This document shows, one piece after another, positions 10,736 to 22,341 of a stretch of DNA of 64,000 nucleotides. Source of the stretch: Sulfuritalea sp. (lineage in GTDB: Bacteria; Pseudomonadota; Gammaproteobacteria; Burkholderiales; Rhodocyclaceae); the NCBI GenBank assembly GCA_030680805.1, contig JAUXUK010000106.1, positions 31,492-95,491 of the forward strand, in the 5' to 3' direction. The notes under the pieces were generated by a model that was not told the origin of the DNA, did not search any database, and saw only the letters and a list, made by a program, of their open reading frames with translations. The position numbers and the translations under genes were made by a program. The stretch's first letter is position 1, and each line of letters opens with the position of its first letter.

Positions 10736-11386
10736 ATGCCTGCCCTGTTGAATAGATTCGCGCTGCTCGCCGCTCTGGCCTTGTCCATTTCGTCCCATGC
10801 CGCGGACGCACCGCCTGCCGAAGCCGCGCTGAAGGCCAAGCTGCAATTCGAACGCAGCAGCGGCCGCCTGTCCGTGGTGAAAGCCCGCGTCGAAGTGAAT
10901 GGAAGGCGCGTGACGGAACTCGGCAAGGGAGAAACCGGCGAGGTCCTGATCGAGCCCGGCCGCACGCTGATCAAGATCGACACGACATACTCGCCGGGGC
11001 AAATGGTTTTTTCATTTACCAGCGAGAAGGGCAGCGAATATCGCTTCGAGATTTTCGACAGCATCGACAAAATGGATGCCGATCATTTGTTCGGGCGGCC
11101 GCCGAAAGTCTCCAATGGAGAGGTTCTGGAAGCCAGCGGCGTATTGAAGGCGCTCTTGTTCAGCGCAAAGACGCCGACTCCGGCTTCACCCGAACCGGCG
11201 CCCGTCCGGCCGCCGGCCAAAACCGAAACCGCTGCGCCCGTCGCAGCCTCTCCTGCCGTGCAAGCAGCTCCCGCCTCCGCGTCGGTCAAGACCCAGCTTG
11301 AGGAGCTGAAGAAGCTCTTCGATCAAGGCCTGATCAGCAACGAGGTCTATCAGGAAAAGCAGAAGAAGATTCTCGAAGGTCTGTAG
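10736..11386 (+). CDS. Exported protein with C-terminal SHOCT domain
   Basis: 216 aa from ATG 10736, preceded by GGAGAG 5 nt upstream. Signal peptide (LLNRFALLAALALSISSHA, cleavage near residue 23), a ~110-residue beta-rich domain of unknown family, a Pro/Ala-rich linker (about 145-180) and a C-terminal SHOCT helix pair (LEELKKLFDQGLISNEVYQEKQ). A -10-like TAGAAT at 10678-10683 and a CGACC-TTCG-GGTCG hairpin at 10631-10644 lie upstream, so it may have its own promoter. It is followed after 32 nt by the caspase-like gene, with which it probably forms a transcription unit. No function is known. Confidence 0.7.
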   Translation: MPALLNRFALLAALALSISSHAADAPPAEAALKAKLQFERSSGRLSVVKARVEVNGRRVTELGKGETGEVLIEPGRTLIKIDTTYSPGQMVFSFTSEKGSEYRFEIFDSIDKMDADHLFGRPPKVSNGEVLEASGVLKALLFSAKTPTPASPEPAPVRPPAKTETAAPVAASPAVQAAPASASVKTQLEELKKLFDQGLISNEVYQEKQKKILEGL

Positions 11387-11418
11387 GCGATTCAGGCGCG
11401 ACCATTTGGAGCCTCTTC

Positions 11419-13638
11419 ATGCGTTCGGCACTTCCCCGCTTGGCGGTCCTGGCTTGGCTCGGCCTGTTTGCTGCGCTGTCCATTGCCGCAGAGCCGCAGC
11501 GTAATCTCGCGATAGCCGAGGGGGCCGGAGGCGGCGGAAAGCGTATCGCGCTGGTCATCGGCAACGCGGCCTACCCTGGTGCCGCCGCACTGAAAAATCC
11601 TGCCAACGACGCGCGGGACATCGCAGCCAAGCTGAAAAAGCTCGGCTTCGACGTCACGGTTCGCACCGATATGCGCTACCGCGAAATGCTGCGTTCGCTC
11701 ACCGAGTTTGGCGACATGGTGCAGGCCGGCAGCGAAGCCCTGTTCTTCTATGCCGGCCACGGCATGCAGGTGCGCGGCCGGAATTACCTGATTCCACTCG
11801 ATGCCGAGATCCGCACGGAAACCTCGGTGAGCAGCGAAGCGGTCGATGTCGACCAGTTGCTCGACAAGCTCTCTCCGGCGCGCCTGTCGGTGGTGATCCT
11901 CGACGCCTGCCGCAACAACCCCTTCGAGCGGCGCTTCAGGGGCGGCGGGCAGGGTTTGGCCCAGATCAATGCGCCCACCGGCACCCTGATCGCCTACGCC
12001 ACGGCTCCGGGAAAGGTTGCCGCCGACGGTGAAGGAAGAAACGGCCTCTACACGTCGGAACTGCTGACGGCGATGGATGTCCCCGGCATCAAGATCGAAG
12101 ACGTGTTCAAGCGCGTGCGCACCAATGTCATCAAAAGGAGCGGCGATGCCCAGACGCCCTGGGAATCGTCTTCGCTCACCGGGGACTTCTACTTTCGCCC
12201 TGCCGAAAAAGTCGGCGGCATAAAGCCCGAACCGGTACGTTTGCAGACCGCGGAAGAAATCGAGCAGGAGTTCTGGGATGGAATCAGGGACAGCAGGCAG
12301 GCACAGGACTTCGAGGACTACCTGAAGCTGTATCCCAACGGGCGCTTCATCCCCCTCGCGCGACAGAAGCTGAAGGGCCTGCCGCCGGGAACTTCATCAC
12401 CCTCCTTTCCCTCCGCAGCCGGTGCCGGCAATAGCCGTATCGGAATTGCAGTACCTGACTTCGGCGGCGACCGTGCCATCGCGCAAATCCTGGCTTCGGT
12501 GCTGCGCGAAGACCTCGAACGCGGCGCGGGGTTTCGCCTGGTGGCTCCAGGCATGGCGACAACCATGAGTCCGGCCGCCGACAAGCTCGCGGACGTGAGC
12601 GCCCGGGGTGCCAATTTCTATGTCGCCGGAGGCGTTGCACCGGCAAGCGACGGTCGTCACGAAACCCGTGTGCGCCTGTTTGACTCGCGGCAGGGCGCCT
12701 CGCTCGGCGGCATGAGCTACGTACACGCCTCCACCCAGGCGCGCCAGACCGCGCACCGCATGGCCGACTTCATTTACGAAAAACTCACGGGCGAGCCGGG
12801 CGCGTTTTCGGGGCGAATTGCCTACGTTGTGCGCAGCGCCGACCGCTATCAGCTCCAGATCGCCGATTCCGATGGGGCCAACGTCCAGACGGCCATGGCC
12901 TCCAGGCTGTCTGTCTCCTCCCCGGTCTGGTCGCCGGACGGCGCTTCAATTGCCTATGTCTCCTACGAATACTCGAAGCCGGAATTGAAACATCCCCATC
13001 CGGTCGCGTTCACCCAGTCCCTGGCGACCGGAAAACGGACGGTAGCGCTCAATCTTCCGGTCGGTCCGAAGACGATGAGCATTGCCTGGTCGCCCGATGG
13101 CGCCACATTGGCGATCATGGCGAAACAGGACAACGGTTCCGTTTTCTACACGGTATCGCCGCAAGGGACGAACGTGCGCCTGATCGCGAGCACGACGAGC
13201 CAGGACAATCATCCTTCGTTTTCCCGGGATGGCCGGCAGCTTTACTTTTCTTCCGATCGAAGCGGCATCCGGCGGATATACCGCGCATCCCTGAGTGGTG
13301 GTGAAGCGGAACTTGTGACAAAGGATGGCAGGGAAAGCTTTTCTCCCGCGGTATCGCCCAATGGCGAAACCCTTGCCTATCTGACCAGCGACAGCGGGAC
13401 CCAGCGCCTCACGCTGATGAATCTCGCGGACGGAACCGTCTCGTTCCTGAACGACTCGCCGGTGGAGCCGAGGCTGAGCTTCTCAGCCAACAGCCAGTTC
13501 GTGATGTTCATCGGCAATACGGAAAATGGCCGGGGTTTGCGTGCTGCGTCGGTCAAGACGCATGTTTCGAATCAATGGAAAACAGCGCTCGATGGCGCCA
13601 TCTTCATGGATGTGGCCTTCGGGCCGTACGTGAGGTAG
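11419..13638 (+). CDS. Secreted caspase-family (C14) protease with C-terminal TolB/PD40-type propeller
   Basis: 739 aa with a signal peptide (about residues 1-24). The caspase p20-like domain begins at KRIALVIGNAAY; the catalytic dyad is visible as His114 in YAGHG and Cys164 in DACRNNPF. A middle linker includes a helical segment (EFWDGIRDSRQAQDFEDYLKLYPNG) typical after bacterial metacaspase domains, then a TolB-N-like region and repeated blades with SPVWSPDG, IAWSPDG, HPSFSRDG and SPAVSPNG motifs (about residues 480-700). Orthocaspases cleave after basic residues; the propeller may bind substrate. It would act in the periplasm. Which protein it cleaves is unknown. Confidence 0.87.
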   Translation: MRSALPRLAVLAWLGLFAALSIAAEPQRNLAIAEGAGGGGKRIALVIGNAAYPGAAALKNPANDARDIAAKLKKLGFDVTVRTDMRYREMLRSLTEFGDMVQAGSEALFFYAGHGMQVRGRNYLIPLDAEIRTETSVSSEAVDVDQLLDKLSPARLSVVILDACRNNPFERRFRGGGQGLAQINAPTGTLIAYATAPGKVAADGEGRNGLYTSELLTAMDVPGIKIEDVFKRVRTNVIKRSGDAQTPWESSSLTGDFYFRPAEKVGGIKPEPVRLQTAEEIEQEFWDGIRDSRQAQDFEDYLKLYPNGRFIPLARQKLKGLPPGTSSPSFPSAAGAGNSRIGIAVPDFGGDRAIAQILASVLREDLERGAGFRLVAPGMATTMSPAADKLADVSARGANFYVAGGVAPASDGRHETRVRLFDSRQGASLGGMSYVHASTQARQTAHRMADFIYEKLTGEPGAFSGRIAYVVRSADRYQLQIADSDGANVQTAMASRLSVSSPVWSPDGASIAYVSYEYSKPELKHPHPVAFTQSLATGKRTVALNLPVGPKTMSIAWSPDGATLAIMAKQDNGSVFYTVSPQGTNVRLIASTTSQDNHPSFSRDGRQLYFSSDRSGIRRIYRASLSGGEAELVTKDGRESFSPAVSPNGETLAYLTSDSGTQRLTLMNLADGTVSFLNDSPVEPRLSFSANSQFVMFIGNTENGRGLRAASVKTHVSNQWKTALDGAIFMDVAFGPYVR

Positions 13639-13847
13639 CGCCAGCGCTGCTGTCACCGCCTGCCGACGCGGGACACCGCAAGCGTCAGCAGTGCCTCGGC
13701 ATCTTCCGTGGTGACTGTGCGTTTCGTACCGCGACAAGGCCCGGTCTGTGCCTGCCGGAATCGGCCCGATTCCTGTCCGATGGCATGCGGGCGCAGGCAA
13801 TTCGGCGCGAGTGATATGCTCGCCCGCTATAAGAACGGGAGCCCATC

Positions 13848-14819
13848 ATGCTGATCAACTGCGTCGCCTACCAGGACGGCCGCAAGCTGGCTGATCTCGA
13901 CATCGAGCAGATCAGCGACTACCTCGAGCGGCAAGACTGCTTCGTCTGGGTCGCGCTGCGCGACGGGACTCGCGAAGAGCTGGAGAAAATGCGCGAGGAA
14001 TTCTCGCTGCACCCGCTGGCCGTCGAGGATGCGCACAACGGCCATCAGCGGCCGAAGATCGAAGAATACGGCTATGGCGAAAGCCTGTTCGCGGTGGTCC
14101 ATTCGCTCGAGCCGCAAGGTGGCGAGATAGCGGTCGGCGAGGTCGACATTTTCGTCGGCAAGAACTTCGTGCTGTCGGTACGCAACCGCAGCAGCCAGAC
14201 CTTGCTCGGCGTGCGCGAGCGTTGCGAACGCGAGCCCGAGTTGCTCAAGCAGGGCGCCGGTTTCGTGCTCTATGCCATCATGGATGCCGTCGTCGATCGC
14301 TATTTTCCGCTGATCGACTCCATCGAGTCCGAACTGGAAGCCGTCGAAGAACACATTTTCGACAAGGGTACGGCGCGTTTGAACATCAAGCGGCTGTACG
14401 ACCTCAAGAGTCAGGTAATGGTCCTCAAGCATGCCGTGGCGCCGCTCATGGAAGCCGTCGGCAAGCTCACCAGCGGCCGCGTGCCGCCGGTCTGCATGAA
14501 CAGCCGCGACTATTTCCGCGACGTCTACGACCATCTGGTTCGCATCAACGCGCAGCTCGAAACCGTTCGCGACACCATCGGCACCGCAATTCAGGTCAGC
14601 CTGTCCTCGGTGGCCATCGAACAAAGCGACGTAGCCAAGAAGCTCGCCGCCTGGGCCGGTATTTTCGCCACGGCCACCGCCTTTGCCGGCATCTGGGGCA
14701 TGAACTTCAAAGCCATGCCGGAACTGCAATGGGAATACGGCTACCCGATGGCGCTGGGCGTCATCGTTGGCGTCTGCGGCCTCCTCTTCTTCCGCTTCCG
14801 GCGCATGGGCTGGCTGTAA
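13848..14819 (+). CDS. corA: CorA-family magnesium/cobalt transporter
   Basis: 323 aa, typical length. A cytoplasmic alpha/beta funnel with a long helix is followed by two C-terminal membrane helices; the selectivity signature is present as WGMNF at the end of TM1, then MPELQWEYGYP. GGGAG at 13838-13842 precedes ATG 13848. The 209-nt gap after the caspase gene holds a TGATATGCT and a TATAAG-like -10 (about 13811-13833) but no good -35, so a promoter is likely yet not defined. CorA works alone as a homopentamer. Confidence 0.95.
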   Translation: MLINCVAYQDGRKLADLDIEQISDYLERQDCFVWVALRDGTREELEKMREEFSLHPLAVEDAHNGHQRPKIEEYGYGESLFAVVHSLEPQGGEIAVGEVDIFVGKNFVLSVRNRSSQTLLGVRERCEREPELLKQGAGFVLYAIMDAVVDRYFPLIDSIESELEAVEEHIFDKGTARLNIKRLYDLKSQVMVLKHAVAPLMEAVGKLTSGRVPPVCMNSRDYFRDVYDHLVRINAQLETVRDTIGTAIQVSLSSVAIEQSDVAKKLAAWAGIFATATAFAGIWGMNFKAMPELQWEYGYPMALGVIVGVCGLLFFRFRRMGWL

Positions 14820-14846
14820 TCGACTGAAGCGGTGATTGGCGGCGCG

Positions 14847-14852
14847 TATAAT
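14847..14852 (+). promoter_or_regulatory. Likely -10 box of the mfd promoter
   Basis: A perfect TATAAT stands 38 nt before the proposed GTG start of mfd and 28 nt after the corA stop. The -35 position (14824-14829, CTGAAG) matches the consensus poorly. Confidence 0.5.
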
Positions 14853-14889
14853 CGCGCGCCTTCATGCTGTTCGCCAGTCTGTCCCTGCC

Positions 14890-18324
<3,435 letters not shown>

Positions 18325-18631
18325 GTAGAAAAGTTATGCCTACGGCGAAGCCGGAGACGGTATCCCTTGCGGACGGCGCTGGTGAGACGGCGATGGGTGG
18401 GTTCAGGCGAAGCAATTGCGGTTGGTGATACGGGATGACGGGCTTTCGGCTTGGATTCAACCGGTGGATGCAACACACTAGAAACTGCGTAAGCAGAAGG
18501 AGTGTTGCATCCACCGGTTGAATCCAAGAAACTTCACCAGCCATACACCTCACGCGATTGGGCTGAGTAGCGGGAATCGCTGGTGCTGCCCATGATATGC
18601 TGCACGGCTAAATATAGGGAGCACCCCGACG
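18325..18631. other. 307-nt intergenic region before the type I restriction locus
   Basis: No open reading frame of note. It contains a degenerate copy of the 25-bp motif (18372-18392, 19 of 21 matching), a further GGTGATACGG fragment near 18425, the 27-bp inverted repeat at 18450-18528, and AT-rich sequence near 18609-18617 (CTAAATATA) that may hold the hsdM promoter. AGGGAG at 18616-18621 is the likely hsdM ribosome site. Confidence 0.6.
18450..18528. repeat. Perfect 27-bp inverted repeat with 25-nt spacer
   Basis: Left arm 18450-18476 begins CTTGGATTCAACCGG; right arm 18502-18528 ends CCGGTTGAATCCAAG; all 27 positions pair. The spacer itself contains CTGC-GTAA-GCAG, a small stem with a GNRA-type loop. 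There is no T-run, so it is not a classical terminator. It may be paired ends left after loss of a mobile element, or a regulatory hairpin between mfd and hsdM. Confidence 0.9.
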
Positions 18632-20938
18632 GTGGATCAGGCAACGCACAACAAAATCGTATCCTTCATCTGGGGCATCGCCGATGATGTCCTGCGCGAC
18701 CTATTCAAACGCGGCAAGTACCCTGACGTAATTCTGCCAATGTGCGTCATCCGACGCATGGACGCGGTGCTTGAGCCGACCAAGCATCAAGTTCTCGCCA
18801 CAAAAAGAATGCTCGATGAGGCAGGGATAACCGAACAGCGCGCCGCTCTGTGCGATGCTGCGGGCCAGGCTTTCTACAACACCTCGAAGTTCACGCTGCG
18901 CGACCTCAAGTCGCGCGGCAGTCAGCAGCAACTGCTGGCCGACTTCGAGGACTACCTCAACGGCTTCTCGCCCAACGTCCAGGACATCCTCGACAACTTC
19001 AAGTTCCGCAACCAGCTCCAGACGCTGTCGAAGGCCGATGCCATCGGCACGCTGATCAGCAAGTTCCTCGACCCCGACATTGACCTCTCGCCGGCCGGCA
19101 TTGACAACCACTCGATGGGTACCGTCTTCGAGGAACTGGTCCGCAAGTTCAACGAGGAGAACAACGAGGAGGCGGGCGAACACTGGACACCACGCGATGC
19201 CGTGCGCCTGATGGCGAACCTCGTCTTCCTGCCCATCGAGGCCGAGATCAAGTCCGGCATGTATTTGCTGTACGACTGTGCCTGCGGCACGGGCGGCATG
19301 CTGACAGTGGCGGAAGAGACGCTCATCGGTATCGCCGACAAGCGCAGGCAGCAGGTCAAATGCCTGCTCTACGGCCAGGAAATCAATCCGGAGACCTACG
19401 CCGTCTGCAAAGCGGACATGCTGCTCAAGGGAGAAGGCGAAAGCGCCGACCACATTGTCGGCGGCGCGGAATGGTCCACGCTCGCGCACGACGCCTTCCC
19501 CGCCCAGGAGTTTGACTTCATGCTCGCCAACCCGCCTTACGGGAAGAGCTGGAAGAAGGATCTCGAGGTGATGGGCGGCAAGGATGGCATGCGCGACCCG
19601 CGCTTCAAGGTCATGCACCAGGGCGAGGAGCTGTCGCTCGTCACGCGCTCCAGCGACGGGCAGATGCTCTTCCTTGCCAACATGGCCTCGAAGATGAACG
19701 GGAAGTCTGCGCTTGGCAGCCGCATCGCCGAGGTCCACAACGGTTCGTCGCTCTTCACCGGCGACGCCGGCCAGGGCGAGAGCAACATCCGCCGCTGGCT
19801 GATCGAGAACGACTGGCTGGAGGCCATCGTCGCGCTGCCGCTCAACCTCTTCTACAACACCGGCATTGCCACCTACGTCTGGGTGCTGTCCAACAGGAAG
19901 CCCGCGCATCGCAAGGGCCGGGTCCAGCTTATCGACGCCAGCCAGTGGTTCAAGCCGCTGCGCAAGAACCTCGGCAAGAAGAACTGCGAGCTCTCGCCCG
20001 AGGACATCGAGCGCATCAGCCGCAGCTTCCTCGACTTCAAGGAAACGCCCGAGTCGAAGATCTTCCCCAACGCCGCCTTCGGCTACTGGAAGGTCACGGT
20101 CGAGCGCCCGCTGCGCCTGCACAGCCAGCTCACGCTCAAGGCCATCGAGACGCTGCGTTTCACCTCGGGTGACGAGGACATCCGCGCGGTGCTCTACGAC
20201 GAGTTCGGCGACGACCTCTTCACCCGCTTCGCCAAGATTTCCGCCGCGCTGGAAAAGCGCCTGGCCGACTGGGGCAACGACGAGGACGAAGGCGACGACG
20301 AAGAGGGCGCCAGCGCCAGGAAGGGCCTGCCCGACAAGAAGCGCAAGAAGTTGCTCGACCCCAAGACCTGGGAGCGCGACGGCCGCCTGGTCGAAGTCGC
20401 CACCCAGCTGCGCGCGGCGCTGGGCGACGCGCTCTTCGAGGATCACAACCTGTTCCGCGACCGCGTGGACGCGGCGCTCGACAAGGCCGGCATCAAGCTC
20501 GCCGCCGCCGACCTGAAGCAGATCCTCAAGGCCGTGAGCTGGCGCGTCGAGACCGCCCCGCCCGTCATCGCCAAGCTGCACAAGCCCGGCAAGGCCAAGG
20601 CCGACCCGCTGTGCGGCCTGTTCGAGGCGACCGTGGACGGCAAGTCCGCCGTCGTCGAGTACGAGCCGGACGCCGACCTGCGCGACACCGAGCAAGTGCC
20701 GCTGCTCGAAGACGGCGGCATCGAGGCGTTCATCCGCCGCGAGGTGCTGCCCTACACGCCGGATGCGTGGATCAAGGAAGGCGCCACCAGGATCGGCTAC
20801 GAGGTCAGCTTCACCCGGCACTTCTACAAACCGCAGCCGCTGCGCACGCTCGAAGAAATCAGCGCCGACATCCTCGCCATCGAGAAAGAGTCCGAAGGCT
20901 TGCTGCACGCAATAGTCGGCGCTGGCGGGACGGCATGA
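18632..20938 (+). CDS. hsdM: Type I restriction-modification system methyltransferase subunit
   Basis: 768 aa from GTG 18632 with AGGGAG 10 nt upstream. It methylates adenine as part of M2S. HsdM N-terminal helical bundle (IVSFIWGIADDVLRDLFKRG), SAM motif DCACGTGGM (about residue 215), and catalytic NPPYGKSW (about residue 300) are present, followed by the N6-MTase core. It is longer than the classical ~520-aa HsdM: the C-terminal ~230 residues form a helical extension seen in the longer HsdM subgroup. The stop overlaps the hsdS ATG (ATGA). A copy of the 25-bp motif (2 mismatches in 21) encodes the last residues IVGAGGTA. Confidence 0.95.
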   Translation: MDQATHNKIVSFIWGIADDVLRDLFKRGKYPDVILPMCVIRRMDAVLEPTKHQVLATKRMLDEAGITEQRAALCDAAGQAFYNTSKFTLRDLKSRGSQQQLLADFEDYLNGFSPNVQDILDNFKFRNQLQTLSKADAIGTLISKFLDPDIDLSPAGIDNHSMGTVFEELVRKFNEENNEEAGEHWTPRDAVRLMANLVFLPIEAEIKSGMYLLYDCACGTGGMLTVAEETLIGIADKRRQQVKCLLYGQEINPETYAVCKADMLLKGEGESADHIVGGAEWSTLAHDAFPAQEFDFMLANPPYGKSWKKDLEVMGGKDGMRDPRFKVMHQGEELSLVTRSSDGQMLFLANMASKMNGKSALGSRIAEVHNGSSLFTGDAGQGESNIRRWLIENDWLEAIVALPLNLFYNTGIATYVWVLSNRKPAHRKGRVQLIDASQWFKPLRKNLGKKNCELSPEDIERISRSFLDFKETPESKIFPNAAFGYWKVTVERPLRLHSQLTLKAIETLRFTSGDEDIRAVLYDEFGDDLFTRFAKISAALEKRLADWGNDEDEGDDEEGASARKGLPDKKRKKLLDPKTWERDGRLVEVATQLRAALGDALFEDHNLFRDRVDAALDKAGIKLAAADLKQILKAVSWRVETAPPVIAKLHKPGKAKADPLCGLFEATVDGKSAVVEYEPDADLRDTEQVPLLEDGGIEAFIRREVLPYTPDAWIKEGATRIGYEVSFTRHFYKPQPLRTLEEISADILAIEKESEGLLHAIVGAGGTA
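20914..20934 (+). repeat. Dispersed motif, degenerate copy at the hsdM/hsdS junction
   Basis: AGTCGGCGCTGGCG then GGACGGC: 19 of 21 positions agree with the consensus. It ends directly before the hsdS ATG at 20935. Confidence 0.45.
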
Positions 20939-22341
20939 TCGCCGACCTCAAGCCCTACGCGGAGTACAAGGAGTCAGGGCTGCCGTGGCTTGGGCAGGTG
21001 CCGGGGCATTGGGGCTCCCGCCGAATGAAGTTCCTGTTCAGGGAACGGTCGCAGAAGGGATTCCCGAATGAAACGCTCCTCGCGGCAACTCAAAGCAAAG
21101 GCGTCGTGCGAAAGGAGGACTACGGGCTACGCACAGTGACAGCAATGAACGGTCTCGAGAATCTCAAGCTCGTCGAGGTTGGTGACTTCGTCATCAGCCT
21201 CAGGTCATTTCAGGGAGGCATAGAGGTCTCCCATGCACGGGGCATCATCAGCCCCGCATACACAGTGCTTCGACCGCGCGTCGGCTTTGAACCGAGATAC
21301 TTCAGGGCGTACTTCAAGTCGTCTGACTTCATCAGCAGTCTGACGTTGTTCGTAACAGGCATTCGTGAGGGACAGAACATCGACTACGAGCGCCTGAGTC
21401 GCGCGTTCATGCCTCTCCCCCCGCCCGACGAGCAGGCGGCAATTGTGCGGTTTCTGGATTGGGCGAATGGGCGGCTGGAGCGGGCGATCCGGGCGAAGCG
21501 GAAGGTGATCGCGCTGCTGGGCGAGCAGAAGCAGGCCATCATCCACCGCGCCGTCACCCGCGGCCTCGACCCCTCCGTCCCCCTCAAACCCTCCGGCATC
21601 CCCTGGCTCGGCGACATTCCGCAGCATTGGGACGCCCCGAGGGTGAAGCAATGTGCCCGGAAAATTTCGAAAGGGACGACTCCTTCGACTGAAGGGCGCG
21701 AGATTCTTGAGTTTGGCCCCGTGCGCTTTCTGAAGGCGGAAAACATCAGCGCAGGACGAATCACGGAGAAACCTCGTTGTTTCATCGATGAAGAAACGAA
21801 CAATGTGATCAGACGCTCTCAGCTTGCGCAAGATGACATCCTGTTCGTAATAGCAGGTGCGACGCTTGGTAAAACGGCTTTGGTACCTGAAGACGTGCTT
21901 CCCGCAAACACGAATCAAGCCGTCGCATTTATTCGCCCGAACAGCCGCGTCGTTCCCCACTTCCTGGAACTGTGGCTTCAGTCGCCGCGAATAAAAGAGC
22001 TCATTTGGCTGAGCGCCGTCCAATCGGCGCAGCCAAATCTATCAATGGCCGACCTTGGCAAATTCGTGATTCCGGTGCCGCTCCGAACGGAACAGGAGCA
22101 GATACTCGAGTTTGTGAATTCGGCTACCAAGCCACTTGCAGAAACCATCTCCCGCCTCGAACGCGAGATCGAGCTCCTGCGCGAATACCGCACCCGCCTC
22201 GTGGTCGACGTGGTGACCGGCAAGCTCGATGTGCGCGAGGTGGCGGCGCGGCTGCCCGATGATGTGCCGCCCGACACCGTCGAGGACGCCACCGACCTGG
22301 GCATGGATACCGAAGCCGCTGACGAGGAAGCCGTCGCATGA
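20935..22341 (+). CDS. hsdS: Type I restriction-modification system specificity subunit
   Basis: 468 aa from ATG 20935, overlapping the hsdM stop. It has two target-recognition domains, each opened by the family motif (SGLPWLGQVPGHW near residue 14, SGIPWLGDIPQHW near residue 220) and followed by conserved coiled-coil spacers (PPPDEQAAIVRFLDW and LRTEQEQILEFV). The two half-repeats show it specifies a bipartite DNA target. Recognition sequence cannot be read. It is coupled to the next gene by another ATGA overlap (22338-22341). Confidence 0.95.
   Translation: MIADLKPYAEYKESGLPWLGQVPGHWGSRRMKFLFRERSQKGFPNETLLAATQSKGVVRKEDYGLRTVTAMNGLENLKLVEVGDFVISLRSFQGGIEVSHARGIISPAYTVLRPRVGFEPRYFRAYFKSSDFISSLTLFVTGIREGQNIDYERLSRAFMPLPPPDEQAAIVRFLDWANGRLERAIRAKRKVIALLGEQKQAIIHRAVTRGLDPSVPLKPSGIPWLGDIPQHWDAPRVKQCARKISKGTTPSTEGREILEFGPVRFLKAENISAGRITEKPRCFIDEETNNVIRRSQLAQDDILFVIAGATLGKTALVPEDVLPANTNQAVAFIRPNSRVVPHFLELWLQSPRIKELIWLSAVQSAQPNLSMADLGKFVIPVPLRTEQEQILEFVNSATKPLAETISRLEREIELLREYRTRLVVDVVTGKLDVREVAARLPDDVPPDTVEDATDLGMDTEAADEEAVA

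Noticed and set aside
18450..18528. Complete insertion sequence between mfd and hsdM
   Set aside because: Only 79 bp including arms; no transposase reading frame and no flanking target duplication seen.
18701..20908. 735-codon minus-strand frame over hsdM
   Set aside because: Mirror frame caused by high GC and codon bias; hsdM on the other strand has SAM and NPPY motifs.
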